A stretch of DNA of 20,680 nucleotides from positions 1 through 20,680 of the forward strand of contig DASUBV010000325.1 in assembly GCA_035763085.1 (NCBI GenBank). Reading direction: 5' to 3'. Source of the DNA: DASUBV01 sp035763085. GTDB taxonomy: Bacteria; Actinomycetota; Actinomycetes; Streptosporangiales; Streptosporangiaceae. The notes beneath the pieces are model-generated. The model saw only the letters and a list, made by a program, of their open reading frames with translations. It was not told the DNA's origin and searched no databases. This document shows, piece after piece, positions 1-7,301 of the stretch (its first letter is position 1; each line of letters begins with the position of its first letter). A program made the translations under genes and the position numbers.

Positions 1-342
1 GCCGAGTGGCTGATCCGCGTGCTGGGCTTCGGCCCGGCCCGGTCCGTGCGCGGCCCTGACGGCGGCTGGGCCGAGGGCGAGGTCGTGATCGGGCCGGTCC
101 GGATCGACATCAGCGGCGGGGACAGCCCGGAGGCCGGTAACGGCGGCGGCGCGCTGCTGATCATCGGGGTCAGCGACGTTGACGCGCAGTACCGCCGGAT
201 CCGGGACGCCGGGGCGCAGCTCGACCCGCCCAAGGACGAGGCATACGGCCCGCGCACCTGGCACGTCACCGATCCGTGGGGTTATGAGTGGTATTTCTGG
301 CAGGGCGAGGCGGTCTACCCGCCGCAGCAGCCCGCCAGCTAG
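1..342 (+). CDS. VOC/glyoxalase-fold protein, 3' part only
   Basis: The reading frame is open from base 1 and ends at TAG 340-342, so the start lies outside the window. A GTG at 19 is in frame but lies inside the conserved opening (AEWLIRVLGFG), so I treat this as a 5'-truncated gene. The visible 113 residues fit the vicinal oxygen chelate fold (glyoxalase / bleomycin-resistance / dioxygenase superfamily): a stretch ending GALLIIGVSDVDAQYRRI matches the VxDvDaxyxrl strand-helix of these proteins, and the C-terminal HVTDPWGYEWYFWQGE matches the usual DPxGhxWxF end, whose Glu is commonly a metal ligand. Substrate cannot be told. Members act as lyases, antibiotic-binding proteins or dioxygenases. 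Family call is firm; function is open. Confidence 0.85.
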   Translation, partial: AEWLIRVLGFGPARSVRGPDGGWAEGEVVIGPVRIDISGGDSPEAGNGGGALLIIGVSDVDAQYRRIRDAGAQLDPPKDEAYGPRTWHVTDPWGYEWYFWQGEAVYPPQQPAS

Positions 343-380
343 CCGGGCAGGGCGGTCAGGGCGGGCCCGTCCCGTCCTAG

Positions 381-500
381 GCGGCCCCGTCCCGCGCGGC
401 CCGACCTGGCGCTGCCCGACCCGGCGCGGCCCCGTCCGGGGCGGCCGTGTCCCGCGCGACCCGACCCGGCGCGGCACCATCCCGCGCGGGCCCGGCCCGG
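381..500. repeat. 45-bp imperfect tandem repeat
   Basis: Between the VOC stop (342) and the MFS stop (501-503) lie two adjacent 45-bp units (381-425 and 426-470) and a shorter third (471-500). Each begins gcggccccgtc or gcggcaccatc, and the first two end cccgacccggc. Further degenerate copies of the same words precede 381. The unit length is a multiple of three, but no strand shows a convincing gene. The array sits exactly in the gap between two genes that end toward each other. Confidence 0.6.
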
Positions 501-2060
501 TTAGTCCCGGCGTCGGCCGCCGCCCCAGCCAGAGCCAGAGCCCGCCAGGATGACGGCCGGGACCACCGCCAGCAGGCCCAGGGCCCAGCCCAGGCCCAGC
601 TGCCCGGCCAGGAAGCCGACCGTCAGCGGGCCCAGCCCGCCGGCCAGCCCGGCCGCGCTCAGCAGCGACACCGCGGTGCCGCTCTGGCCCGGCAGGCTGG
701 CGTACAGCTGGGCCTGCAGGACCGGGTACCAGGCCGCGGTGACCAGGCTCAGCACGCTCAGGATGATCACCTTCGGCCAGAACCCCGGCACGAGCAGGAA
801 GGCGGGATACAGCACCAGCGCCGCGGCGGCACTGGCCCGCAGCAGGGCGTGGCCGCGGACCCGCTCCAGGACCGGGATCAGCACCGCGGTGCCGGCCAGG
901 TCCGCGGCCAGCCGGACCCCGACCGCCAGCGCCGCCTGCGCGGGCGACACGCCGGCCACGGCAACCAGGTACAGCGCCACGAACCCGGTGAAGGCGTCCA
1001 GCAGCAGGTCGGAGACCTCCAGCAGGATCAGCCAGCGCAGCACGGACCGGTCGCGCAGTGCCCGGCGAGCCCGCCGGACCCTGGCCTGCCAGGTCACGGC
1101 AACCTCGGCACCACCTGATTCCGCACCGCCCGCCTCGGCACTCGCTAGCCTCGCCGCACCCGGCTCAGCGCTCTGTGGCCCCGCACCATCCGCCCCGGCA
1201 GCCGCTAGCTCCGCACCACCTGGCTCAGCGTTCTTGAGCCCCGCACCGCCCGGCTCGGTAACCTCCGGCCCCTCAGCACCGGCCACGGCGCCGGCTGGCT
1301 CCGCGCTGTCCGGCTCAGGCAGGATCGCCTCGGGCTGAGCCGCCAGCCGCGCGCCCGTCGCCACCAGGGCCGTCCACGCCGCCGCCGACACCATGGCGAG
1401 CACCAGGAACGCCGTCCGCCAGGTTCCGCCGGCCGCGACGACGGCGGCCAGCAGCAGCGGCCCGGCCACCGCGCCAAGCGCGCCGGCCAGGGTCCACCGG
1501 GCCATCAGCTGCTCCCGGCGGCCGGGGGCCGCGTCCATCAGCGCGGCCTGGGTCAGGCTGACGAACGCCCCTGAGGCCGGGAAGAACAGCACCAGCGCGG
1601 CCAGCAGCACTCCGAAGGACTGCGCCGCTGCCGCGATGACCAGGGCCAGGATGAATGCCAGCCCGCCCAGCACCGCGATCCGGTGCCGTCGCCGGCCCTC
1701 GCCCGCCAGGACGCCCATCGGCAGCTCGATGAGGCTCCCGGCGATCAGCGGCACCGCGGCCAGCAGCCCGATCTGGGCGTAGCTCAGGCCCAGCCCGTCG
1801 CGCAGCAGCGGCAGCGCGGCACTCTTGGTGCCGTCCACGAGCTCATCGGCGAACTCGACCGCCAGCGCCGCCAGCACGGCCGCGCTGACCGGCGCTCGCC
1901 GTAGCAGCGTGGATCGCTGCCGCGGCCGCGACCGCCGCGCAGACGGGATGATCGCGCGCTCCGCGGCCGCGCTCAGGGCGTGCCCGCGCGCCGACTGCGC
2001 GGGCGGGGACGCCGCCGGCTGCTGCCGGGCGTCCGGGGATGGTTCTGGATGGGTCCGCAC
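501..2060 (-). CDS. MFS transporter with long repeat-built central loop
   Basis: A 519-residue multi-pass membrane protein of the major facilitator superfamily. After a hydrophilic N-terminus of about 55 residues come hydrophobic segments (around 58-78, 93-112, 128-145, 149-170, 190-210 and 215-235), a hydrophilic loop, then a second set from about 340 to 510. Loop 2-3 carries the basic MFS signature region (ELPMGVLAGEGRRRHR). The central loop (241-323) is unusually long and made of degenerate AEPGGAEL-type repeats. The start is GTG 2060, backed by a GAGGAAGG Shine-Dalgarno 7 nt upstream. It is divergent from xylA across 275 bp, so a sugar substrate is possible, but the N-domain (ELVDGTKSAALPLL) looks more like drug or metabolite exporters. 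Substrate unknown. Confidence 0.85.
   Translation of the reverse strand: MRTHPEPSPDARQQPAASPPAQSARGHALSAAAERAIIPSARRSRPRQRSTLLRRAPVSAAVLAALAVEFADELVDGTKSAALPLLRDGLGLSYAQIGLLAAVPLIAGSLIELPMGVLAGEGRRRHRIAVLGGLAFILALVIAAAAQSFGVLLAALVLFFPASGAFVSLTQAALMDAAPGRREQLMARWTLAGALGAVAGPLLLAAVVAAGGTWRTAFLVLAMVSAAAWTALVATGARLAAQPEAILPEPDSAEPAGAVAGAEGPEVTEPGGAGLKNAEPGGAELAAAGADGAGPQSAEPGAARLASAEAGGAESGGAEVAVTWQARVRRARRALRDRSVLRWLILLEVSDLLLDAFTGFVALYLVAVAGVSPAQAALAVGVRLAADLAGTAVLIPVLERVRGHALLRASAAAALVLYPAFLLVPGFWPKVIILSVLSLVTAAWYPVLQAQLYASLPGQSGTAVSLLSAAGLAGGLGPLTVGFLAGQLGLGWALGLLAVVPAVILAGSGSGWGGGRRRD
1101..1313 (-). repeat. Coding repeats in MFS central loop
   Basis: Codons 250-320 of the transporter contain about five degenerate copies of an A-E-P-G-G-A-(E/G)-L type unit, for example TEPGGAGLKN, AEPGGAELAAA, AEPGAARLAS and AEAGGAES. 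At DNA level, related words of roughly 55-60 bp recur on the plus strand (ccgcaccacctggctcagcg and variants). This marks slippage or duplication within the cytoplasmic loop joining the two six-helix halves. Confidence 0.65.
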
Positions 2061-2335
2061 ACTTTTGCCTTCCTCGTCTGGCCGGTCAGGGTCAGGCGAG
2101 GACGGCGGCCCGCGGACCGCTAGCTCAGGTCACAGTCAAAGAAAGCCCATGGCCGCGATGGTAACCGGCCCGGCGGCCGCAGGCCAGGCCGGCGGCTGGC
2201 CTCCGCGTAGCGTGCACCTGGCATGCACGGCGATTTCCTCGCGAGCCGCGCGAACCAGGCCGGCTCGGCCCGGGGCCAGGCACCTTGATCGCGTTAACAT
2301 GTTGACCGCCGGCCGCGACGTCACGGGAGGCCCTG
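2061..2335. other. Divergent intergenic region, MFS / xylA
   Basis: These 275 bp separate the two divergent starts. Seen here are a good Shine-Dalgarno for each gene (minus-strand GAGGAAGG before GTG 2060; GGGAGG 2325-2330 before ATG 2336) and the near-palindrome at 2293-2306 listed separately. I see no ORF with a plausible product and no terminator. Confidence 0.6.
2293..2306. promoter_or_regulatory. Candidate operator in front of xylAB
   Basis: GTTAACATGTTGAC is a 14-bp palindrome with one mismatched pair around a perfect AACATGTT core. It lies 29 bp before the xylA start in locally AT-richer DNA. TAACAT within it (2295-2300) fits an actinobacterial TAnnnT -10, which would start the mRNA near 2307, so a bound repressor would cover the promoter. 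ROK-family xylose repressors of actinomycetes are the natural candidate ligands, but no regulator gene is in the window. No good -35 is seen. Confidence 0.4.
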
Positions 2336-3523
2336 ATGCCTGTCCAGCCCACCCCCGCCGATCGATTCACCTTCGGACTCTGGACAGTCGGCTGGAACGG
2401 GACCGATCCGTTCGGCATCCCGACCCGCGAGCCGCTGGACCCCGTCGAGGCCGTGCACGAGCTGGCCGCCCGCGGCGCGCACGGCGTGACCTTCCACGAC
2501 GATGACCTCGTCCCGTTCGGCAGCGACGAGGCCGCGCGGGCCCGGCAGATTGACCGGTTCACCGCCGCGCTGAAGGAAACCGGGATGGTCGTGCCGATGG
2601 TCACGACCAACCTGTTCACCCAGCCGGTCTTCAAGGACGGCGGATTCACCAGCAATAACCGCTCGGTGCGCCGGTACGCGCTGCGCAAGGTGATGCGCAA
2701 CATCGACCTGGCCGCCCAGCTCGGCGCCCGGACCTACGTGATGTGGGGCGGCCGGGAGGGCAGCGAGTACGACAGCGCCAAGGACGTGCAGGCAGCCCTG
2801 GACCGCTACCGCGAGGCCGTCGACACCCTGGCCGCCTACGTCACCGACCAGGGCTACGGCCTGCGCTTCGCGCTGGAGCCCAAGCCCAACGAGCCACGCG
2901 GCGACATCCTGCTGCCGACCGTGGGCCACGCGCTGGCGTTCATCGCCAGCCTGGAGCACCACGAGATGGTGGGCGTGAACCCCGAGGTCGGCCACGAGCA
3001 GATGGCCGGGCTCAACTTCGCGCACGGCATCGCCCAGGCGCTATGGCACGGCAAGTTGTTCCACATCGACCTCAACGGCCAGCGCGGCATCAAGTACGAC
3101 CAGGACCTGGTGTTCGGCCACGGCGACCTGATCAACGCCTTCGCGCTGGTTGACCTGCTGGAGTTCGGCGGGCCGCGGGGCGGGCCGGCCTATGACGGGC
3201 CGCGGCACTTCGACTTCAAGCCGTCCCGGACCGAGGACAAGGCCGGGGTGTGGGACGCGGCGGCCGCCTGCATGCGGATGTACCTGCTGCTCAAGGAGCG
3301 GGTGACCGAGTTCCGGGCCGACCCCGAGGTGGCCGGGGCGCTGGCCGCCGGCCGGGTCGGTGAGCTGCGCGAGCCGACCCTGGCCGCGGGCGAGGGCTAT
3401 GCCGGGCTGCTGGCCGACCGCAGTGCCTTCGAGGATTTCGACGTGGCCGCCGCCGGCGGCCCTGGCTACGGGTTCGTCCGCCTGCACCAGCTCGCGGTCG
3501 AGCACCTGATGCGGGCCCGATGA
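2336..3523 (+). CDS. xylA: Xylose isomerase (class I, actinomycete type)
   Basis: Interconverts D-xylose and D-xylulose (also glucose and fructose) in the cytoplasm using two divalent metals; first step of xylose catabolism. The 395 residues keep the catalytic and metal residues at the same numbers as the Streptomyces enzymes: His54 and Asp57 (TFHDDDLVPFG), Glu181 and Lys183 (EPKPNEPRGD), Glu217 and His220 (NPEVGHEQ), and Asp245, Asp255 and Asp257 (HIDLNGQRGIKYDQD). The last ligand, in PRHFDFKP, is Asp293, six residues later than the usual Asp287 because of a Gly/Pro/Arg-rich insertion just before it (about 278-288). Start ATG has GGGAGG 5 nt upstream. It overlaps xylB by 4 nt, so the two are co-translated. 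Confidence 0.97.
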   Translation: MPVQPTPADRFTFGLWTVGWNGTDPFGIPTREPLDPVEAVHELAARGAHGVTFHDDDLVPFGSDEAARARQIDRFTAALKETGMVVPMVTTNLFTQPVFKDGGFTSNNRSVRRYALRKVMRNIDLAAQLGARTYVMWGGREGSEYDSAKDVQAALDRYREAVDTLAAYVTDQGYGLRFALEPKPNEPRGDILLPTVGHALAFIASLEHHEMVGVNPEVGHEQMAGLNFAHGIAQALWHGKLFHIDLNGQRGIKYDQDLVFGHGDLINAFALVDLLEFGGPRGGPAYDGPRHFDFKPSRTEDKAGVWDAAAACMRMYLLLKERVTEFRADPEVAGALAAGRVGELREPTLAAGEGYAGLLADRSAFEDFDVAAAGGPGYGFVRLHQLAVEHLMRAR

Positions 3524-5025
3524 CGAGGCTGGTCGCCGGGATCGATTCCTCGACTCAGTCGTGCAAGGTTGTCATCCGCCAGGCCGACACCGGCGCGCTG
3601 GTCCGCGAGGGCCGGGCCGCGCACCCCGACGGCACCGAGGTTGACCCGCGGGCCTGGTGGGATGCCCTGCGCGTGGCGCTCGCCCAGGCCGGCGGGCTGA
3701 GCGACGTCGCGGCCGTGTCGGTGGCCGGCCAGCAGCACGGCATGGTCTGCCTGGACGAGGCCGGCCACGTCGTGCGCCCGGCGCTGCTGTGGAACGACAG
3801 CCGGTCCGCCGGCGCCGCCGCTGACCTGGTTGCCGAGCTCGGCGACGGTGACGCCGGCCGGGGCGCGCTGGCGTGGGCCGAGGCGGTGGGCAGCGTCCCG
3901 GTGGCGTCGTTCACGGTGACCAAGCTGCGCTGGCTGGCCGAGCACGAGCCCGGCGCCATGGCCCGCACGGCGGCGGTCTGCCTCCCGCACGACTGGCTGA
4001 CCTGGCAGCTCGCCGGCCAGGCCGGCGGCGTGGACGCCCTGCGCACCGACCGCAGCGATGCCAGCGGCACCGGGTACTGGTCCCCCGCCGCCGGCGCCTA
4101 CCTGCCTGAGCTGCTGCATCGCGCGTGCGGGAGACGGCCCAAGGTGCCGCAGGTCCTGGGCCCCGCCGAGATCGCCGGCGAGGTCGATCCGCAGGCGGTG
4201 CCCAACGCGGGCGGGGACACGATCACCATCCCGCGCGACAACGGCGCGGGCGCCAGCGCGCCGGCGCTGCTCGGGCCCGGCGCCGGGGACAACGCCGCGG
4301 CCGCGCTCGGCGCCGGGATCGGCGTCGGCGACGTGGCCGTGTCCATCGGCACCTCCGGCACCGTGTTCGGCGTGGGCACCGCGCCGACCGCTGACGCCTC
4401 CGGCATCATCGCCGGGTTCGCCGACGCCACCGGGCACTTCCTGCCATTGGCCTGCACTCTCAACGCCGCCCGCGTGATGACCACGATGGCCGGCCTGCTC
4501 GGCGTCAGCCTGACCCGGCTGGACGAGCTCGCGCTGGCCGCGGCACCCGGTGCGGGCGGCCTCACCCTGCTGCCCTACCTGGACGGCGAGCGCACGCCCA
4601 ACCGGCCCGACGACACCGGTGCCCTGCACGGCCTGACCCGCGCCAGTGCCACGCCGCAGAACGTGGCCAGGGCCGCGGTCGAGGGCATGCTGAACGGGCT
4701 GGCCGACGGCCTCGACGCGCTGCGCGCGGCCGGTCTGCAGGTGCGCCGCGTGCTGCTCATCGGCGGCGGCGCCAAGTCCGCGGCCGTCCGGGCGATCGCC
4801 CCCGGCATCTTCGGCCTGCCCGTCACCGTCCCGGAGCCGGGCGAGTACGTGGCCGACGGCGCCGCCCGGCAGGCCGCGTGGCTGCTGTCCGGCGCGGACG
4901 CCCCGCCGGCCTGGCAGTCCGGGCAGGCCCGGGTCTACGAGGCTGACCCGCAGCCCGCGATCCGGGACCGCTACGCCGCCGCGCGGGACACCGCAGGCTC
5001 GCTTCCCGCCCTGGACCGGGACTGA
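3520..5025 (+). CDS. xylB: Xylulokinase (FGGY family)
   Basis: Phosphorylates D-xylulose with ATP to xylulose 5-phosphate, which enters the pentose phosphate pathway. The 501 residues match the usual length (about 480-500). Visible motifs: N-terminal phosphate-binding GIDSSTQSCK with Asp9; substrate loop SVAGQQHGMV (67-76) and LLWNDSRS (89-96); the signature LPHDWLTWQLAG (155-166) followed by TDRSDASGTGYW; catalytic-base region GPGAGDNAAAALG with Asp257; the second ATPase-domain phosphate loop SIGTSGTVFG; and the adenosine motif LLIGGGAKS followed by EYVADGAARQAAW. The ATG overlaps the xylA stop (ATGA), a classic coupled xylAB operon. No transporter or xylose regulator follows. Confidence 0.96.
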   Translation: MTRLVAGIDSSTQSCKVVIRQADTGALVREGRAAHPDGTEVDPRAWWDALRVALAQAGGLSDVAAVSVAGQQHGMVCLDEAGHVVRPALLWNDSRSAGAAADLVAELGDGDAGRGALAWAEAVGSVPVASFTVTKLRWLAEHEPGAMARTAAVCLPHDWLTWQLAGQAGGVDALRTDRSDASGTGYWSPAAGAYLPELLHRACGRRPKVPQVLGPAEIAGEVDPQAVPNAGGDTITIPRDNGAGASAPALLGPGAGDNAAAALGAGIGVGDVAVSIGTSGTVFGVGTAPTADASGIIAGFADATGHFLPLACTLNAARVMTTMAGLLGVSLTRLDELALAAAPGAGGLTLLPYLDGERTPNRPDDTGALHGLTRASATPQNVARAAVEGMLNGLADGLDALRAAGLQVRRVLLIGGGAKSAAVRAIAPGIFGLPVTVPEPGEYVADGAARQAAWLLSGADAPPAWQSGQARVYEADPQPAIRDRYAAARDTAGSLPALDRD

Positions 5026-5164
5026 CCAGAAGGCGATGCAGACGAAGCTGGCGCCGGGTGCGTGCGAGCTCGCCTGGCAAGCCCGGCCCGGCGGACTGCG
5101 CGGACAGCCGGGCGAACCTGGGCTCGTCCCGCCACGCCTGGCCCGGCCAGCGTCGTTCCTGAGT

Positions 5165-5205
5165 GGTTCGGGGGTGACCCCCGCGGAGGCGGGCAACCCG
5201 AACTG
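5165..5205. terminator. Possible bidirectional terminator between xylB and peptidase
   Basis: The genes at 5025 and 5222 end toward each other. In the gap, gttcggg (5166-5172) pairs with cccgaac (5197-5203), and inside it ggggg-tga-ccccc (5170-5182) can form a competing strong hairpin. There is no T-run, which is common for actinomycete terminators. The rest of the 196-bp gap shows nothing recognisable. Confidence 0.35.
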
Positions 5206-5221
5206 GCGAGATGAACGCCCG

Positions 5222-6328
5222 CTAGCCGGGCGGCAGCACGCCGGCGGCGCGGCAGGCGTGCAGCACGAACTCGTGCGGGCAGGCGTAGGCCACGCGCCCC
5301 TGATGCCCGTGCGTCGTCGTCGCCATGAACACCGAGTTGAGCACGGCCTCCTCCACCGCTTCCTGGACCGCGGTGAACACCGGGTCCAGATCCCGGTCGC
5401 GTACTGGCTCGCTCTCCTGACTGGCGGCGAAGGCGATGGCGTAGTCGCCGCTGCCGCCGGCGAAGTCGGAGCCCGCCCGGCTGAGCCCGAAGATGGCCCG
5501 CCGGGCCACTCGGCCCAGCTGGCGCGAGTCCAGGGCGCGATCGACCGCCACGATGATCATGCACGAGTTACCCCGCGGCCCGGCCGGCTCAGCGCCAGGC
5601 TGGCCCGGGACAGACTGGCCCGATGCCGCGTCTGGTGCCGACGGGCCGCTGGCCAGGCTGGCGAGCGCCGCTTCCGCCGGGATCGGCACGCCGAGCACCG
5701 TCAGGATCCCCGAGAAGTTGGCCTGGAGCAGCACGCCGGCCGTGACCGGCGGCCCGCTGGCCAGCTCGGCGACGCGCGAGGAGGTGCCGATGCCGGCCTT
5801 GAAGCCCAGTGCCCTGGTCCCGGTGCCAGCGCCGACCGCGCCCTCGGCGACCGGGCCGCCGCGCGCCCCCGACAAGGCCGACAGGACGTCGCCCGGGGTG
5901 ACCGACCGGGCCCGGATGTCGGACAGGAAGCCGTCGTTGGTCTCCCCGGCGACGGCATTGACCGACCAGACCTGCTCGTTGCCGGGCAGGTCCAGGACAT
6001 AGGACACCAGTGCGTCCGCGGCGCGGAACACCGACAGGGTCCCGGTCAGCACGATGGGTGTCTCGAGTACCCCGAGCTCGGCCAGCTGGGTGGCCCCGGT
6101 CAGCTTGCCGAATCCGTTCCCGATGAATATCCCGGCCGGGAGCTCCCCGCCGGCGCGGTCGGCCAGGTCAGGGACGATGGCGGTCACGCCGGTGCGGATG
6201 CCGGGCTCGCGGTGCAGGGTGGACTGGCCGACCCGGACGCCCGGCACGTCGGTGATCGCGTTGAGCGGGCCGGGCGCGTGCCGGCCCGGCATGATTCCCA
6301 GGTCCCTGGCCCGCCGTGGCTGCTGCAT
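5222..6328 (-). CDS. P1/S58 family self-cleaving aminopeptidase/amidase (DmpA/NylC-like)
   Basis: A 368-residue member of the DmpA / beta-peptidyl aminopeptidase / NylC family: Ntn-fold enzymes that cut themselves into alpha and beta chains, exposing an N-terminal Ser or Thr nucleophile, and then hydrolyse N-terminal amino acids, esters or amides. Visible: the family opening LNAITDVPGVRVGQSTL, ELPAGIFIGNGFGKLTG, VVAGETNDGFLSD-like core, a GFKAGIGTSSRV loop, and the cleavage region RGNSCMIIVAVD. Asn254-Ser255 corresponds to the Asn-Thr scissile pair of NylC, so Ser255 is the predicted nucleophile. An Ala/Pro/Ser/Gly-rich linker (about 220-250) precedes it. ATG 6328 has GAAGG 8 nt upstream. A longer upstream frame exists but has no family similarity and overlaps the divergent gene. 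Substrate unknown. Confidence 0.88.
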   Translation of the reverse strand: MQQPRRARDLGIMPGRHAPGPLNAITDVPGVRVGQSTLHREPGIRTGVTAIVPDLADRAGGELPAGIFIGNGFGKLTGATQLAELGVLETPIVLTGTLSVFRAADALVSYVLDLPGNEQVWSVNAVAGETNDGFLSDIRARSVTPGDVLSALSGARGGPVAEGAVGAGTGTRALGFKAGIGTSSRVAELASGPPVTAGVLLQANFSGILTVLGVPIPAEAALASLASGPSAPDAASGQSVPGQPGAEPAGPRGNSCMIIVAVDRALDSRQLGRVARRAIFGLSRAGSDFAGGSGDYAIAFAASQESEPVRDRDLDPVFTAVQEAVEEAVLNSVFMATTTHGHQGRVAYACPHEFVLHACRAAGVLPPG

Positions 6329-6556
6329 CTCGCCCGCCTTCCCCGCTCGCGGCCCCGCCGGGCCGCCTTCGCAGGGCACGGTACCGGGGACGCGGATGCC
6401 GCTGACGACCGTGTCGGCTAGCTGGCGGGCGCGCGGCCCTGCCACCATGGGGTCCAGGCGGCAACGGCGCAGGCGGGAGGGGCTACGAGCAGCGGCGGTG
6501 CGGGGGACCCCGGCGGCGCGGATCCGGCCGGGACAGAGCCGGACGCACGGTTCACG

Positions 6557-6868
6557 ATGGCCAACGAGCGGACCTTCCTGGCCTGGAGCCGGACGGCGCT
6601 GGCCCTGGTCGTGGCCGGCCTGGGCATCATCCAGCTGCTGCCGCCGTTCCCTGGCGTCCCGTGGGGCCGGCACGTGCTCGGCGTCCCGCTGATCGTGCTC
6701 GGCGCGCTGGCGCCGGGCGCGGCCTACGCGGAGTGGCGGCGCAACCAGGCGGCGCTGCGGAACGACAGGCCGCTGCCCCGGTCGATCCTGCCCCAGATCC
6801 TGGCGGCGGCGATCGTCTGCGTCGGAGTGGTGGCCGCCATCGTCGTGCTCATCGCGGCCGTCCGGTAG
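6557..6868 (+). CDS. DUF202 (YidH-type) small membrane protein
   Basis: A 103-residue protein with the DUF202 hallmark ANERTFLAWSRTALAL at its N-terminus and three hydrophobic segments (about 14-33, 38-57 and 78-101). DUF202 proteins are small inner-membrane proteins of unknown role, often encoded in pairs. ATG 6557 is the only standard start in this frame (TAG at 6419 upstream), yet the codons before it read EPDARFT, which also matches the family (RFTLANERTFLAW). No Shine-Dalgarno precedes 6557. The true start may therefore be non-standard and upstream. Six nt separate it from the next DUF202 gene, so they form an operon. Confidence 0.8.
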   Translation: MANERTFLAWSRTALALVVAGLGIIQLLPPFPGVPWGRHVLGVPLIVLGALAPGAAYAEWRRNQAALRNDRPLPRSILPQILAAAIVCVGVVAAIVVLIAAVR

Positions 6869-6874
6869 CGCGCC

Positions 6875-7198
6875 ATGATCCCGCTGGAGCGTCGCGACCC
6901 CGGACTGGCCGGGGAACGGACCCGGCTGGCCTGGGCGCGGACCGCGATCGCGTTCGCCGCTGTCGGGGCCGCGCTAGTGAAGAAGGAACTAGCGGTCGGG
7001 CTGCTCACCCTGGCCGCGGCACCGATGGTCTACGTGGCCGGGCGGATGGCGGCCCGCGCGGCGAGCCCGCGGCAGCGCTCGCGGCGGCTGCTGGCGGTCA
7101 CGGTCACCGTCACCCTCGTGGCCGTCCTGGCGCTCATCGCGGCGTTCCTGGTCCCCGGTCCGGACAGCCTCGACCAGCTGCTCCCCCGCCACGGCTAG
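6875..7198 (+). CDS. Second DUF202 family membrane protein
   Basis: A 107-residue partner of the preceding gene. DPGLAGERTRLAWARTAIAFAAVGAALVKK is the DUF202 signature in its shorter YidG-like form (GERTxLAWxRT); three hydrophobic stretches follow (about 21-38, 45-57 and 75-96), with a basic loop RAASPRQRSRR between the second and third. It starts 6 nt after the previous stop with no visible Shine-Dalgarno, so translation is probably coupled. Paired DUF202 genes of different length are a recurrent actinobacterial arrangement and suggest a heteromeric membrane unit, which is inference. It converges with the lipoprotein gene at 7296. Confidence 0.85.
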   Translation: MIPLERRDPGLAGERTRLAWARTAIAFAAVGAALVKKELAVGLLTLAAAPMVYVAGRMAARAASPRQRSRRLLAVTVTVTLVAVLALIAAFLVPGPDSLDQLLPRHG

Positions 7199-7219
7199 CC
7201 GACGCCGCCGCGGCTGCGC

Positions 7220-7301
7220 GCCAGCCCGGCCCGTAGTGCCAGCCCGGCCCGGCGGCCGCAGCCTGGCCCGGCGGCGTCAGGCCGGCCCGGCGGCGTCAGG
7301 C
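7220..7301. repeat. Short GC-rich direct repeats between convergent genes
   Basis: gccagcccggcccg occurs at 7220-7233 and 7238-7251, then ggcccggcggcgtcaggc at 7265-7282 and 7284-7301 (19-bp period). The last copy runs into the end of the lipoprotein gene. The sequence can fold into GC-rich stems, so it may also stop transcription from both sides, but I see no distinct terminator. Confidence 0.55.

Noticed and set aside
381..500. CRISPR-like array
   Set aside because: Repeats are contiguous and degenerate, with no unique spacers and no cas genes nearby.
447..1338. Plus-strand open frames opposite the MFS gene
   Set aside because: Gln/Arg/Pro- or Ser/Ala-rich shadows of the transporter; no start signal.
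3466..5196. Long open frame on the minus strand opposite xylB (over 500 codons)
   Set aside because: It mirrors xylB, has a Gly/Arg/Gln/Pro-rich composition with no domain, and is a by-product of strong GC bias at third positions.
5161..5206. tRNA-like fold containing GGTTCG
   Set aside because: No acceptor stem, anticodon arm or CCA-adjacent discriminator; better explained as a hairpin in a convergent gap.
5036..6421. Plus-strand open frame across the S58 peptidase gene
   Set aside because: Low-complexity translation; the minus-strand frame has clear family motifs and a Shine-Dalgarno.
6329..6673. N-terminal extension of the S58 peptidase to 6673
   Set aside because: The extra 115 residues are Arg/Pro-rich, without family similarity, and overlap the DUF202 gene; ATG 6328 has a good Shine-Dalgarno.
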